Shown in pieces: positions 36,911 to 47,200 of a DNA stretch of 54,081 nt. Origin of the DNA: Alphaproteobacteria bacterium (lineage in GTDB: Bacteria; Pseudomonadota; Alphaproteobacteria; RF32; CAG-239); assembly GCA_028706255.1 (NCBI GenBank), contig JAQWBS010000008.1:1-54081 (forward strand). Reading direction: 5' to 3'. Positions within the stretch are counted from its first letter, which is position 1, and every line of letters starts with the position of its first letter. A program made the position numbers and the translations under genes. Below the pieces are notes generated by a model, which saw nothing but the letters and a program-made list of their open reading frames with translations, had not been told where the DNA came from and made no database searches.

Positions 36911-38371
36911 CTATTTATTCAGTTTTTCTGAAACAATTTTGTTCACCACTGCAGGGTTTGCCTTGCCTTGCGTTGCTTTCAACGTTTGTCCAACAAAGAA
37001 CCCAAGCAAATTGTTGCGACCAGATTTATAAGTCTCAACTTCTGCTGTGTGTTTAGCCATTAGAGCATCAATTGTTTGTTCAATGAAAGCCACATCTGTT
37101 TCTTGTTTCAACCCTTTTTCAGCCACAATTTTTTCAGGGTCGGCATCATTTTCAAGCATCATCTCAAAAACATCTTTAGCAATCTTGCCACTAATCACAT
37201 CTTTAGAAATCAAATTGACCAATTTTCCCAAGTTTTTTGCAGAAACTGGAGATTGTGCAATGGTTAAACCATTCTTATTCAAAACGGCAAACACATCTCC
37301 AATCAACCAGTTGGCAACTCTTTTTGCATCAGCCCCATGAGAAGCCTCTTCAAAATATTCGGCAACTTCCTTGCTTTCACAAATCACTCTGGCATCATAT
37401 TCTGTTAAGCCAAGTTCTTTGATGAAACGGGCTTTCTTCACATCTGGCATCTCAGGCATTTCAGACTTAATTTTTTCAACAAAACCTGTTTCCAACACAA
37501 GCGGAAGCAAATCTGGCTCAGGAAAATAACGATAATCATGGGCAAATTCTTTCTTACGCAACGTATGAGTCACATTAGCAACGGGGTCATACTGACGTGT
37601 TTCCTGAGCAATTACGCCACCCTTTTCATAAACTTCAACATGACGTTTTGCTTCAGCCTCAATGGCTTGCATTACAAAACGAACACTATTAACGTTCTTC
37701 ATCTCACAACGGGTACGAAGCTCATCAGAACCAAGTGGACGAACAGAAACATTCACGTCACAACGCATTGAACCTTCGTCCATATTTCCATCGCACGTTT
37801 CCAAATAACGTAAGAGAGAACGAAGCTTACGAAGAAAAGCTCCTGCTTCTTCAGGCGCACGGAAATCTGGCTTAGTCACAATTTCCATCAACCCCACACC
37901 AGCACGGTTTAAGTCAATCAAACTCTTAGTTGGTTCGAGATCGTGAATAGATTTTCCACTGTCTTGCTCAATATGCAATCTTTCAATGCCAATTTTTTTC
38001 TTGCTTCCGTCCTCAAGTTCAACTTCCAAGCTACCCTCACCCACAATCGGATAAGTAAACTGAGAAATTTGATATCCCAAAGGCAAGTCCGCATAAAAAT
38101 AGTTCTTACGAGCAAACTCAGAATATTCATTAATTTGAGCATTCAACCCCAAACCTGTTTTAACCGCCTGATGAACACATTGTTCATTCAAAGTTGGCAA
38201 CATCCCCGGCATACCAGCATCTAAAAATGCCACGTTTTGGTTTGGTTCATCACCATAATTGGTAGACGCCCCACTAAAAATTTTAGACTTTGAAATAATC
38301 TGACAGTGAATTTCCAAACCACAAACAACTTCCCATTTTCCTTTTGGTGTTTCAATAATATATTCACTCAT
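36911..38371 (-). CDS. gatB: Aspartyl/glutamyl-tRNA amidotransferase subunit B
   Basis: 486 residues. GatB phosphorylates the misacylated tRNA and, with GatA and GatC, converts Glu-tRNA(Gln) and Asp-tRNA(Asn) to the amides. Signature blocks are VVCGLEIHCQI, GMPGMLPTLN, RKNYFYADLPLGYQISQ and MRCDVNVSVR. The C-terminal YqeY-like helical domain is complete. It follows gatA with a 3-bp gap and ends the sppA-gatC-gatA-gatB run. A terminator lies just downstream. Confidence 0.97.
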   Translation of the reverse strand: MSEYIIETPKGKWEVVCGLEIHCQIISKSKIFSGASTNYGDEPNQNVAFLDAGMPGMLPTLNEQCVHQAVKTGLGLNAQINEYSEFARKNYFYADLPLGYQISQFTYPIVGEGSLEVELEDGSKKKIGIERLHIEQDSGKSIHDLEPTKSLIDLNRAGVGLMEIVTKPDFRAPEEAGAFLRKLRSLLRYLETCDGNMDEGSMRCDVNVSVRPLGSDELRTRCEMKNVNSVRFVMQAIEAEAKRHVEVYEKGGVIAQETRQYDPVANVTHTLRKKEFAHDYRYFPEPDLLPLVLETGFVEKIKSEMPEMPDVKKARFIKELGLTEYDARVICESKEVAEYFEEASHGADAKRVANWLIGDVFAVLNKNGLTIAQSPVSAKNLGKLVNLISKDVISGKIAKDVFEMMLENDADPEKIVAEKGLKQETDVAFIEQTIDALMAKHTAEVETYKSGRNNLLGFFVGQTLKATQGKANPAVVNKIVSEKLNK

Positions 38372-38374
38372 CTC

Positions 38375-39829
38375 TTATTTCCTCTCAAATTTCGCATCTT
38401 GTTCAAGCGCATAAGCCGTCTTGAAAATTGTCGCCTCATCAAACGCACGACCAATCAACTGCAAGCCCAAAGGCAATCCATCTTTAGAAAGCCCAATTGG
38501 TAAGCTCATTGCTGGAAGCCCTGCCAAATTTGCTGTGACGGTGAAAATATCATTCAAATACATATTCACTGGGTCTTCATTCATTGATTTATCCCCAATT
38601 GCAAATGCAGGTGTTGGCGTTGTCGGAGTCAAAATCACATCACATTTTTCAAATGCTTTGATAAAGTCTTCTCTCACCAAACGACGAACTTTTTGTGCCT
38701 TCAAATAATAGGCGTCATAATAACCAGAAGACAAAACATATGTCCCAATCATAATACGACGTTTAACTTCTTTGCCAAAGCCTTCTGTGCGGGTGTTGAT
38801 GTAAAGATTATCCAAACCATCACCATCAACTCTCTTACCATATCTCACCCCATCATAGCGAGCCAAATTGGAAGAGGCTTCCGCTGGTGCAATCGTATAA
38901 TATGTGCCAAGGGCATAAGTTGTGTGAGGCAAAGAAATATTGACAATTTCAGCCCCTCTGGCTTTGAGCATTTCAATGCCCATATCCCAAAATTTTGAAA
39001 TTTCTTCATTCAACCCTTGTGGGCGATATTCCTTAGGAATCCCAATTCTCAAGCCTTTGACATCTTGTCCTAAAAATGCCTCAAAATTTGGCACGTCAAT
39101 TTTAGCAGAAGTTGCATCTTTGCTATCATACCCTGAAATTGTTTCCAAAAGAATGGCGCTATCTCGCACATCTTTTGCCATAATCCCTGCTTGGTCAAGC
39201 GAAGAGGCAAAAGCAATAATTCCATAACGTGAGCAACGACCATAAGTTGGTTTAATTCCCGTAATTCCGCAATAAGCAGAAGGTTGACGAATAGACCCAC
39301 CCGTATCACTTCCTGTTGCTGCCGCACACATATTCGCAGCCACCGCAGCGGCAGGACCACCAGAAGAGCCACCTGCAACAAGATTTAATTCTTCTTTCCA
39401 AGGATTAATCACAGGACCAAAACAACTTGTCTCATTGCTTCCGCCCATGGCAAATTCGTCCATATTGAGTTTACCCAAAAAGCCTGCTCCATCATCAAGC
39501 AATTTTTGAGTCACAGTTGACTCATATTGTGGCACGAAATTTTCTAAAATTTTTGAACAAGCTGTGGTACGAATATCTTTCGTGCAATATAAATCCTTAA
39601 TACCGAGCGGAATCCCCTCAAGTTTGCCTTGCATTCCTTTTGCATATTTCTCATCAGATTTTTGAGCCTGAGCCAAAGCCACTTCTTCGGTTTCCAAAAC
39701 AAAAGCATTCAAATTTTTTCTTGCTTTCATCTCCCCCAAATAAGCCTTTGTCACTTCAACACTGGAAAATTCTTTTTTTGTCAAGCCCTTCAAAGTTTCG
39801 GCAATCGTCAATTTATTTAATTTACTCAT
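38375..39829 (-). CDS. gatA: Aspartyl/glutamyl-tRNA amidotransferase subunit A
   Basis: 484 residues. It is the glutaminase subunit that releases ammonia for transamidation. The amidase signature is complete: [17 protein letters not shown] with the catalytic Ser, and [15 protein letters not shown]; the catalytic Lys is in [12 protein letters not shown]. The start MSKLNKLTI was preferred (AGGA upstream) to an in-frame TTG two codons earlier. It follows gatC by 14 bp and precedes gatB by 3 bp, so the three subunits are co-expressed. Confidence 0.97.
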   Translation of the reverse strand: MSKLNKLTIAETLKGLTKKEFSSVEVTKAYLGEMKARKNLNAFVLETEEVALAQAQKSDEKYAKGMQGKLEGIPLGIKDLYCTKDIRTTACSKILENFVPQYESTVTQKLLDDGAGFLGKLNMDEFAMGGSNETSCFGPVINPWKEELNLVAGGSSGGPAAAVAANMCAAATGSDTGGSIRQPSAYCGITGIKPTYGRCSRYGIIAFASSLDQAGIMAKDVRDSAILLETISGYDSKDATSAKIDVPNFEAFLGQDVKGLRIGIPKEYRPQGLNEEISKFWDMGIEMLKARGAEIVNISLPHTTYALGTYYTIAPAEASSNLARYDGVRYGKRVDGDGLDNLYINTRTEGFGKEVKRRIMIGTYVLSSGYYDAYYLKAQKVRRLVREDFIKAFEKCDVILTPTTPTPAFAIGDKSMNEDPVNMYLNDIFTVTANLAGLPAMSLPIGLSKDGLPLGLQLIGRAFDEATIFKTAYALEQDAKFERK

Positions 39830-39843
39830 TTTCAAAATCCTAT

Positions 39844-40134
39844 CTATTCAACATCAACAACTTTTGGCACGACGAAATAACCATATTCCTGCTCTGGTGC
39901 ATTTGCTAAAATGGCTTTTGCATTGCCACCAGAAGTTACCTCATCCTTTCTGCAAACTAAATTTGCATCATTTACGGATGTCAAAGGCTGGACATTTTGT
40001 GTATTGACTTCGTTAAACTGCTCAATCATCGCAAAGATATTATTAAAATCTTTTTTAGTATCCTCAATTGTTTCATCAATATTCAAACGTGATAAAAACG
40101 CAATTTTCTTTACAGTTTCCGCATCAATTTTCAT
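39844..40134 (-). CDS. gatC: Aspartyl/glutamyl-tRNA amidotransferase subunit C
   Basis: 96 residues, the normal size. It helps fold and stabilise GatA. It begins [19 protein letters not shown], the typical GatC N-terminus, and ends with the conserved [14 protein letters not shown] block. It is placed between sppA (15 bp upstream) and gatA. A promoter of its own is not evident, so it is probably read through from sppA. Confidence 0.96.
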   Translation of the reverse strand: MKIDAETVKKIAFLSRLNIDETIEDTKKDFNNIFAMIEQFNEVNTQNVQPLTSVNDANLVCRKDEVTSGGNAKAILANAPEQEYGYFVVPKVVDVE

Positions 40135-40149
40135 TTTCTTTTCCTCATT

Positions 40150-41973
40150 TTACATAAATATCTTCATCGGCGTCAAAATCGTATCATATTTCATACGTTT
40201 TAACATATTAACGTCTTCAATATCAATTCCTAAATCAAATAATACCCCATTTATTTTTGTTTGAGATGACTGAGCAGAAAAACCTCCTCCAACAAATTCA
40301 GAGAGTTTTTCCTGAAAAGTCTTCTTACGAGGATAATAAATCAAGCCATATTTCCCTTGTTTATCCCCATCTTCTTTTATTAAGGCTCTCGCTTTCAAAA
40401 GAGATGCCTCCATCCCGCCCAAATCATCAATCAGATGATGTTCTTTTGCCAAAGCACCTGTCCAAACACGCCCTCTGGCTAATTCATCAAGTTTTTTAAG
40501 GTCAATCTGACGAGAATTCGCAACTTTTCCTACAAAATCTTGATAAATATTATCTAACGACTGATTAAAAACTTTCTTTTCTTTTTCGGTAAATTTCCTA
40601 TTCAAGCTCAGTGCACCTGCATTATCTCCAACATTGACAACACCCCAGTTCACCCCAATTTTATTCCAAAGTTTTTGCAAAGAAATTTTTCCTCCCAAAA
40701 CCCCAACAGACCCTGTGATTGTGGTTGGCTCTGCAAAGACATAATCTCCCGCAAGAGCAATAAAATATCCTCCTGAAGCAGCATAGTCCCCCATGGAAAT
40801 CACCACCGGAATTTGTCTGTCCTTCTTCAACTTTTCTAATGCGTGCCAAATTTCGTGCGAAGCCGTGTAACTTCCCCCAGGGCTATTCACACGAACGACA
40901 AGCGCTTTAACTTTTTCATTTTCAGAAATTTCTTCAAGTTGTTGCAAAACACTTTCTGAACCAATAACATTTTCTCTGTCAAAAGGATATGCTCGGCTTT
41001 GTCCTGAATTAATCACCCCATCAAGCACCATATAAGCCACTAGTTTTTCCGCATCTTCGATGTCTGAAAAATAAGTTGCATAATCAACGAATGAATAAGC
41101 TTTTGCATTATGCTCTTTTTTCAATTTATCCATCAGTTCAGATTTATAAGCAACTTTATCAATGAGTTTACTTTCAAAATTTGCTTTCACAAAAATTGGG
41201 GCTTCATTAATTGAAGAAGTCACTTCAGAAACCTTCATGTTTCTTGAAGCGGAAATTTCTTGCACAATATTTTCCATCAGACCACCGCTCAACTTATTCA
41301 GTTCCTCTTTATGTTCCTTGGAAAAAGAGGACGACATCATAGATGCCATCGCATTTTTATATTCATAACGACTAAAAAACTCTGGTTCAACACCAATTTT
41401 TGTGAACAAATCTTTGAAAAATGGAACTTCAATACTCAATCCAGTTATGCCAATTTCAGTGTTTGGCATCATCCAAATTTCATCAAAAGCGGTCGCCAAA
41501 TAATATGCTCCAGTGCCACCCCCAAAAGCACCAAAGCCTGTCGAATAAGCATACGCTTTTTTACCCTTACTTCGGAAGGCTTTAATTGTTTGACGCAAAT
41601 TTTGAATTTGTGATAACCCTAAATTGACAGAGGAGATATCAACAACCAAAGACGTCACTTTATCATCGTCAAAAGCAAAGCTAATTGTTCTTAGTAAGTC
41701 ATAATAAGAAAGTGCACCAACACCAGAAATTTCTGAAAAAACATCATCAACTCTTAGTTCACTATATGGCTGAGTCATATCAAGCGTTAAAATAACCTTT
41801 TCAGGAATTGGTTCAACAATCTTGCCATCACTAAGCAACGCTTTCGCAATAAAGAACATAAAAACAAAAAAGAACACGCCAACAATTGCAAAAGCATAAA
41901 CAAAAGAATTAATCAGAAGTTTACGCTTCCAATTTTTTTTCATTTTTTTCTCAATTTTTTTTTCATCACTCAT
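40150..41973 (-). CDS. sppA: Signal peptide peptidase SppA, 67-kDa type
   Basis: 607 residues, two tandem ClpP-like domains like E. coli SppA. A charged N-terminus (KKIEKKMKKNWKRK) precedes one membrane helix at about 20-45, which anchors the protease with its body in the periplasm. The general base Lys is in SRYEYKNAMASM, in the first domain. The nucleophile Ser is in MGDYAASGGYFIAL in the second. SGSVGV-type glycine loops (TGSVGVLGGKISL) support the fold. It degrades cleaved signal peptides and possibly other membrane proteins. It leads the gatCAB genes, an uncommon pairing. Confidence 0.93.
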   Translation of the reverse strand: MSDEKKIEKKMKKNWKRKLLINSFVYAFAIVGVFFFVFMFFIAKALLSDGKIVEPIPEKVILTLDMTQPYSELRVDDVFSEISGVGALSYYDLLRTISFAFDDDKVTSLVVDISSVNLGLSQIQNLRQTIKAFRSKGKKAYAYSTGFGAFGGGTGAYYLATAFDEIWMMPNTEIGITGLSIEVPFFKDLFTKIGVEPEFFSRYEYKNAMASMMSSSFSKEHKEELNKLSGGLMENIVQEISASRNMKVSEVTSSINEAPIFVKANFESKLIDKVAYKSELMDKLKKEHNAKAYSFVDYATYFSDIEDAEKLVAYMVLDGVINSGQSRAYPFDRENVIGSESVLQQLEEISENEKVKALVVRVNSPGGSYTASHEIWHALEKLKKDRQIPVVISMGDYAASGGYFIALAGDYVFAEPTTITGSVGVLGGKISLQKLWNKIGVNWGVVNVGDNAGALSLNRKFTEKEKKVFNQSLDNIYQDFVGKVANSRQIDLKKLDELARGRVWTGALAKEHHLIDDLGGMEASLLKARALIKEDGDKQGKYGLIYYPRKKTFQEKLSEFVGGGFSAQSSQTKINGVLFDLGIDIEDVNMLKRMKYDTILTPMKIFM

Positions 41974-41995
41974 TTTAGCACACTTAACTAGACAT

Positions 41996-42028
41996 AAAAA
42001 AGACTGCTTAAAAAAAGCAGTCTTTAAT
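41996..42028 (-). terminator. Terminator of fabI
   Basis: AAAGACTGCTT (41999-42009) and AAGCAGTCTTT (42015-42025), followed by T on the minus strand. It lies about 40 bp after the fabI stop and separates fabI from sppA. Confidence 0.8.
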
Positions 42029-42064
42029 ATAAAATCTTAAAGTCTAAAACTCAAGATAATTTTA

Positions 42065-42895
42065 TTAATACTCCGCAAGCAATTTTGCAGTTTCAGGCGC
42101 ATTTTCAATGTCCATCATTGCAATTGCATGATATCCTGCGTCAACGTGCAAAACTTCACCAGTCACACCAAGACCAAGAGGAGAAAGCAAACTCATTGCC
42201 ATTGACCCAACTTCGTCTTGCGTTACGTTTTTGTGAAGTGGAGCATTTAATTCGTTCCAACGCAAGATTTTTCTGAAATCACCAATTCCAGAAGCTGCCA
42301 AAGTTTTGATTGGACCAGCAGAAATAGCGTTTACACGAACACCTTGCTTACCCAAATCAACTGCAGCATAACGAACAGAAGCTTCCAAAGCAGCTTTTGC
42401 AACGCCCATAATGTTATAGTTTGGAAGAACTCTCTCACCACCGAGGTAAGAAAGGGTAACAATTGAACCACCTTCATTCAAGATTGTTGAAGCATATTTA
42501 CAAGTTTCCAAGAAAGAGAAACAAGAAATGTGCATTGTATTTGTGAAATTCGCCAAAGTCGTATCAATTGTACGACCTTTAAGTTCATTTTTATCAGAAA
42601 AGGCAATCGCATGAACAACGAAATCAATTTTACCCCATTTTTCGCCTAATTCTTTGAAACAAGCTTCAACGCTTGCAGAATCAGTTACGTCACATTTGAT
42701 AAGGATTGGGCTGTGGTCAAGCTGTTCAGACAAAGGTTGAACTCTTTTTTCCAAAGCTTCATTTTGGTATGAAATTGCAATTTGTGCTCCTTGTGCATTT
42801 AATGCTTGAGCAATTCCCCATGCAATGGACTTATCATTCGCAAGTCCCATAATCAGACCTTTTTTTCCTTCCATTAGCGGCTTATATGTTGTCAT
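42065..42895 (-). CDS. fabI: Enoyl-[acyl-carrier-protein] reductase (NADH), FabI
   Basis: 276 residues. It carries out the last reduction of each fatty-acid elongation cycle. It begins MTTYKPLMEGKKGLIMGLAN, which includes the GxxxxxSIAWGIA dinucleotide loop. The catalytic Tyr and Lys are in YNIMGVAKAALE (Y-x6-K). A later GPIKTLAASGIGDF is typical of FabI and distinguishes it from ordinary short-chain dehydrogenases. AAGGAATG lies before the ATG. It stands alone, divergent from the YihY/BrkB gene. Confidence 0.97.
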   Translation of the reverse strand: MTTYKPLMEGKKGLIMGLANDKSIAWGIAQALNAQGAQIAISYQNEALEKRVQPLSEQLDHSPILIKCDVTDSASVEACFKELGEKWGKIDFVVHAIAFSDKNELKGRTIDTTLANFTNTMHISCFSFLETCKYASTILNEGGSIVTLSYLGGERVLPNYNIMGVAKAALEASVRYAAVDLGKQGVRVNAISAGPIKTLAASGIGDFRKILRWNELNAPLHKNVTQDEVGSMAMSLLSPLGLGVTGEVLHVDAGYHAIAMMDIENAPETAKLLAEY

Positions 42896-43086
42896 ACTTA
42901 CATTCCTTATGTTATTTCTATATAAGATAACTTAAAAGACCCGTTCTTAAAAGCAATTCCTAAAAAATCTTGGTGAAAAACCAATAAAGAGGTTTACTTT
43001 TCTCCTCAAGACAAGTCTAATCATCTTAAGTTGACTATTTATCTAAATAAATACGATTTGTAAACATTTTTTTGAAAGAGATGGAC

Positions 43087-44061
43087 ATGAATTTAAAAAA
43101 CAAACTGGCAGAAGTTAAGCAATCCGCCAAGAAAAAGATTTCCACAAGCAGCGAATTTTGCCTATTCCTAAACAAAAGAATCAAAAGCGATGCAATTTTT
43201 AGAGTTGCCTCTGCATTAAGCTATACCTCACTGCTTGCTCTTGTTCCACTCTTTGCCATTGCTTTGGCAATTTTTGCAGCATTTCCAGTGTTTGCTGAAT
43301 CAAAAATTCAAATTCAAGAATTTATTGTGCACAACTTCCTTCCTGGGACAGGTGAAGAAGTGAAAGAATATTTCAATCAGTTCATCAGTGCCAGTGCAAA
43401 GCTTACCACCATTGGTGTGGTCGGTATTGCCGTGACGGCGATTATGTTGCTTTCCACCATTGAAAACACCTTTAACTTTATTTTCAAAGTCAATAAACCA
43501 CGCCGATTCACCACAAAAATTACCCTTTATTGGACAATCATCACCTTAGGGCCTCTCCTTTTAGGTGCTGCTTTCTCTATGCGAGGCTATCTTTATGCCA
43601 TCAGTAATATGATGGAAGATAATGCTGGCTCTTTTAAAATGCTCGTCAGCAGCCTTATCCCTGCTTCGCTAACCGTCATTTTGCTTATCTCCGTTTATAT
43701 GCTTGTGCCAAACAAAAAGGTTAGCTTCTTTAATGCCTTTTGGGGAGCTGTGACGACGGTCATCCTCTTCGCGGTGCTTCGCTCAGGAATTGGCTCAATC
43801 TTGCTTAGTGGTGCAACGTACAAAACTCTTTATGGTGCGCTTGCCACCGTGCCGTTGCTCTTGGTGTGGATGTATTTGGCTTGGGCAATCGTTATTTTTG
43901 GAGCAATTGTTACCGCTTCTTTGGAAGAATTTAACTATCTTAAAAACAACAAATTTGAAGAACAAAGAAGAAATAACCCTCCAAGACAAAACAGAAAATA
44001 TGAGGTCAGAGATTACACTCAAAACCGCAATCGAAAAAATAATAACTATAATAAAAAATAG
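43087..44061 (+). CDS. YihY/BrkB-family inner-membrane protein
   Basis: 324 residues with about six membrane helices. Early blocks are RVASALSYTSLLALVPLFAIALA and the GxxEEVKEYFNQF loop. Such proteins were once called RNase BN (rbn), a name now known to be wrong for this family; their function is not settled and may be transport. The C-terminus is a hydrophilic Asn/Arg/Lys-rich tail of about 45 residues. Start MNLKNKLAEV chosen because AAAGAGATGG fits as ribosome binding site; in-frame ATG (43081) and TTG (43072) alternatives are near. A GTTCTT/AAGAAC palindrome touches its stop. Confidence 0.9.
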   Translation: MNLKNKLAEVKQSAKKKISTSSEFCLFLNKRIKSDAIFRVASALSYTSLLALVPLFAIALAIFAAFPVFAESKIQIQEFIVHNFLPGTGEEVKEYFNQFISASAKLTTIGVVGIAVTAIMLLSTIENTFNFIFKVNKPRRFTTKITLYWTIITLGPLLLGAAFSMRGYLYAISNMMEDNAGSFKMLVSSLIPASLTVILLISVYMLVPNKKVSFFNAFWGAVTTVILFAVLRSGIGSILLSGATYKTLYGALATVPLLLVWMYLAWAIVIFGAIVTASLEEFNYLKNNKFEEQRRNNPPRQNRKYEVRDYTQNRNRKNNNYNKK

Positions 44062-44077
44062 TTCTTGCAAAAAGAAC
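44061..44077. repeat. Short palindrome between the YihY gene and recA
   Basis: GTTCTT-GCAAA-AAGAAC. It could be part of a hairpin for the upstream gene or an operator for recA. It does not fit the alphaproteobacterial SOS box GTTC-N7-GTTC. Confidence 0.4.
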
Positions 44078-44137
44078 AAAACTAGTACATATTAAATTTA
44101 ATTTGAACAAAACATTATAAGAATAGAGAGAAACTAA

Positions 44138-45166
44138 ATGGAAAAAGATAAAGCACTCGACGCCGCCCTCAGCCAGATTGAACGTGCCTTCGGTAAAGGT
44201 TCAATCATGCGCCTTGGTCAAAACCAACATATGGATATTGAAGCAATTTCAACAGGTTCACTCGGGGTGGATATTGCCCTTGGAATTGGCGGTTTACCAA
44301 AAGGTAGAATCATCGAAATCTATGGGCCTGAAAGCTCAGGTAAAACCACTTTAGCTTTGAGTGTTGTTGCTCAAGCTCAAAAGAAAGGTGGAACTTGTGC
44401 CTTTATCGATGCGGAACATGCTCTTGACCCTGCTTATGCTAAAAAAATTGGCGTTGATATTGAAAACTTGCTCATCTCTCAACCAGATGCTGGTGAACAG
44501 GCCTTGGAAATTACGGACACTTTGGTTCGCTCAGGTGCAATTGATGTGCTTGTTGTTGACTCCGTTGCCGCTCTTGTGCCGAAAGCAGAACTTGAAGGCG
44601 AAATGGGAGATAGTCACATGGGACTTCAAGCAAGACTTATGTCTCAAGCTCTGAGAAAACTTACGTCAACCATTTCTCGTTCTAACACGCTCGTTATCTT
44701 CATCAACCAAATTCGTATGAAAATTGGTGTGATGTTTGGTAGCCCTGAAACAACAACAGGCGGAAACGCATTGAAATTCTATGCCTCTGTTCGTATTGAC
44801 ATCAGAAGAGTTGGTTCAATTAAAGACAAAGAAAACGTCATTGGAAACCAAACAAGAGTGAAAATTGTGAAGAACAAAGTTGCTCCGCCGTTCAAAGTTG
44901 TTGATTTCGACATTATGTATGGTGAAGGAATTTCAAAAATGGGCGAACTCGTTGACCTTGGAGTTAAGGCAAACATTGTTGAAAAAGCAGGTGCTTGGTT
45001 CTCTTACAACGGCGAAAAACTTGGTCAAGGACGTGAAAATGCCAAAATTTTCTTGAGAGAACACCCTGAAGTTGCTGATGAAATTGAAAATAAAATCAGA
45101 GCCGATGCTGGACACATCACGGTTGATATGATAGGGGAAGATGAAGCTCCTGCCAGCGATGAATAA
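44138..45166 (+). CDS. recA: Recombinase A
   Basis: 342 residues. RecA forms filaments on single-stranded DNA for homologous recombination and triggers LexA cleavage. Walker A is [10 protein letters not shown], and the Walker B region is [20 protein letters not shown]. Loop L2 [17 protein letters not shown] is canonical, and the C-terminal acidic tip ends [20 protein letters not shown] precedes the ATG. A terminator 26 bp after the stop makes it a single unit. No lexA or recX is adjacent. Confidence 0.98.
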   Translation: MEKDKALDAALSQIERAFGKGSIMRLGQNQHMDIEAISTGSLGVDIALGIGGLPKGRIIEIYGPESSGKTTLALSVVAQAQKKGGTCAFIDAEHALDPAYAKKIGVDIENLLISQPDAGEQALEITDTLVRSGAIDVLVVDSVAALVPKAELEGEMGDSHMGLQARLMSQALRKLTSTISRSNTLVIFINQIRMKIGVMFGSPETTTGGNALKFYASVRIDIRRVGSIKDKENVIGNQTRVKIVKNKVAPPFKVVDFDIMYGEGISKMGELVDLGVKANIVEKAGAWFSYNGEKLGQGRENAKIFLREHPEVADEIENKIRADAGHITVDMIGEDEAPASDE

Positions 45167-45190
45167 ATAAAACCATCGAACACAACCACA

Positions 45191-45226
45191 AAAAAGACCT
45201 TCGTTTTGAGCGAGGGTCTTTTTTAT
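45191..45226 (+). terminator. Terminator of recA
   Basis: AAAGACCTTCG, loop TTTTGAG, CGAGGGTCTTT (one T-G wobble), then T run. Confidence 0.88.
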
Positions 45227-45288
45227 GTTTAAAAACAAATAGAAAAATTATCCAAATCAATATAGCAAATTTAATCTCATTAATATTT

Positions 45289-46422
45289 TTATCTCATCTT
45301 TTGCTTTTTTTGAGAAGCAACAGGGTTAACGGCAATTGGTTTAATTTTATTACCAAATGAAGCAACCTTATGTTTAACTTCAAGATGAGGAGATTCCAAT
45401 CTCACTTTTTCAATTGGTTGAATCCTATCAAGAACGAGTGTCTTTTCAGGAACTTCTTTGAAATCTCTAAAAGCTCTGAATTTTAACAATCTATCTTCAT
45501 CAACGCGTTGCATTTGCTTGTAAAGATATTTTTTTTGTTCAATAATAGAAAGGTGATAAATTTTATCTTTAATGACATCTTTTGCCATTTCAGCCGTTGA
45601 AAGCACCCAACCAGACTGCCCTCCCCAGTAAGAGCTATCAACTTCTTCATAGCTTTCATTATTAAAACTTAAAAAGCTTCCCTTGCCTTTTTTCTCACGT
45701 TTTGTTTCATCCCCAACCATTTCGTAAAACCTACCTTCAAAATAGGTAATTAAGTGAAGCCCTGAAGTTGTATTTGCATTTCTTCTTGATTTTGTTTTTC
45801 TCAAATCAACAATAATAAAATCACCATTTTTATATTTTTTATGCTTATCCAACTTAATTTTTTTACTAACACGATCAGGAAATAGTTCTCTTGCTTGTTC
45901 AAGCATTACGCCACAAGAATTCGGATTAACAAGATTGACATACAAGTCTTTAATGTAATCAATACTATCTCTGGCAGCAACGGTTTTAAACACCAAGGCA
46001 GGTTGGATAGCGCAATAATTCAATCCATTTCCAAAAACTCTTTTTCTTGCTGCTCGCTTATAGCGATTAACAACACGATATTTATTTTCCAAAGCTTCCT
46101 GAAAACTCAAGATATCATTTTCAATCACATCTTCCAAAGCTGATTCGATATCAACTTCTTCATACATCATATATTCCATAATTTTAGACATATCTATCTT
46201 GCCTGCATCGGCAACAAGTTCACTATGGTGAATTGTCTTATCTCTACTTGAGTTTTGGGCTTCTGCAGATTTAGGGGACAAACTCATCACGCCAATAAGT
46301 CCTCCCGTAAGCAAAACTTTCTCCCCTGCTTTTCTCAATTGATTTTGTTTAAACTTACGAATAGCAACTCTTTTTTTATAACTTAGAATTTCCATTAAAG
46401 TTCTTTTTTTCTTATCGACCAT
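45289..46422 (-). CDS. Exported protein of unknown function, 377 residues
   Basis: I do not recognise the family. A long basic N-terminus (MVDKKKRTLMEILSYKKRV) leads to a short hydrophobic stretch VLLTGGLIGVMSLSP and then SAEAQ, which fits a signal peptide or tail-anchored export signal cut after AEA. The body is Lys/Glu/Asp-rich. A possible NlpC/P60-like papain fold is suggested by a Cys in GLNYCAIQPALVF and a His in TTSGLHLITYFEGRFYEM, but the order and spacing are only suggestive. GGGAG precedes the ATG. The gene is alone between recA and a divergent lipoprotein-protease gene. Confidence 0.65.
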   Translation of the reverse strand: MVDKKKRTLMEILSYKKRVAIRKFKQNQLRKAGEKVLLTGGLIGVMSLSPKSAEAQNSSRDKTIHHSELVADAGKIDMSKIMEYMMYEEVDIESALEDVIENDILSFQEALENKYRVVNRYKRAARKRVFGNGLNYCAIQPALVFKTVAARDSIDYIKDLYVNLVNPNSCGVMLEQARELFPDRVSKKIKLDKHKKYKNGDFIIVDLRKTKSRRNANTTSGLHLITYFEGRFYEMVGDETKREKKGKGSFLSFNNESYEEVDSSYWGGQSGWVLSTAEMAKDVIKDKIYHLSIIEQKKYLYKQMQRVDEDRLLKFRAFRDFKEVPEKTLVLDRIQPIEKVRLESPHLEVKHKVASFGNKIKPIAVNPVASQKKQKMR

Positions 46423-46625
46423 AGCTATCTCCCATCTTCCGCTTCATCATCAGAACATATTTTTCCAAACACACTAATTTTATGTATAGATATAATATAT
46501 ATTATTATGAAAAAAATTAAAGTTTTTTTTGATATCTCTTAAAATTATCTTTACATTAACAGCCATTTGTATGTAAAAGAGTAGTATTAAAATTATTTCA
46601 CATAAACAATAAAATTGGTAAAAAA

Positions 46626-47174
46626 ATGTATAACAAAATCCATAAAGTTTTCTCTTTTTTTTTAATGGCAATAATTATCCACATGACAAGCTCCTGCACC
46701 ACAAATTCTCCAAAATCTTTGCCGGCTATCATTCCCGCAATTGAGATGAAACCCAAAACCTCTCACCCTCTAGGAATTATTGGCGGAACTGAACCTGTTT
46801 ACCTTGAAGGAATGGTTTCACCATTTATCTCTCGAATTGACACAGGCGCACAAACTTCTTCCATTGATGTTGCTAAAGAAAAATTTTTTGAAAGAGATGG
46901 CAAAAGATGGGTTGCTTTCACCATCATCAACAGCGAAACAAATGAGAGCAAAGTTTTCGAGAAAGTTATTGAAGACCAAATTGCCATTAAAAGAGTTGGT
47001 GGCAACGAAAGACGTGTGATTGTTGTAATGGACATCAAAATGGGTGGGCAAAGCATCAAAGAAAGATTCACCCTTGCTGAACGAGAAAAATTTAAATATC
47101 AAATCCTCATTGGCAGAAACATCTTAAATGGCAGAGCCATTGTTGACCCAGCCTTAAATGTTACCTTAAAATAG
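46626..47174 (+). CDS. RimK-associated retropepsin-like aspartyl protease (Zn_protease family), lipoprotein
   Basis: 182 residues. The N-terminus is a lipoprotein-like signal with TSSC at about residue 24, so it should be anchored by lipid on the periplasmic side. The body belongs to the Zn_protease family (PF05618): IDTGAQTSSIDV carries the retropepsin DTGA motif and the later ILIGRNILNGRAIVDP is characteristic. In other bacteria it accompanies an ATP-grasp peptide ligase and a 7TM protein, as here (genes at 47201 and 48751). The trio is thought to make or trim a Glu-containing peptide or protein tag. The next gene starts 26 bp later. Confidence 0.85.
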   Translation: MYNKIHKVFSFFLMAIIIHMTSSCTTNSPKSLPAIIPAIEMKPKTSHPLGIIGGTEPVYLEGMVSPFISRIDTGAQTSSIDVAKEKFFERDGKRWVAFTIINSETNESKVFEKVIEDQIAIKRVGGNERRVIVVMDIKMGGQSIKERFTLAEREKFKYQILIGRNILNGRAIVDPALNVTLK

Positions 47175-47200
47175 TTTTTTTGACTTAAAGAGATATCAAA

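Noticed and set aside
44061-44077. SOS (LexA) box before recA.
   Set aside because: The palindrome GTTCTT-GCAAA-AAGAAC lacks the direct GTTC-N7-GTTC spacing of alphaproteobacterial SOS boxes and lies close to the upstream gene's stop, far from the recA start.
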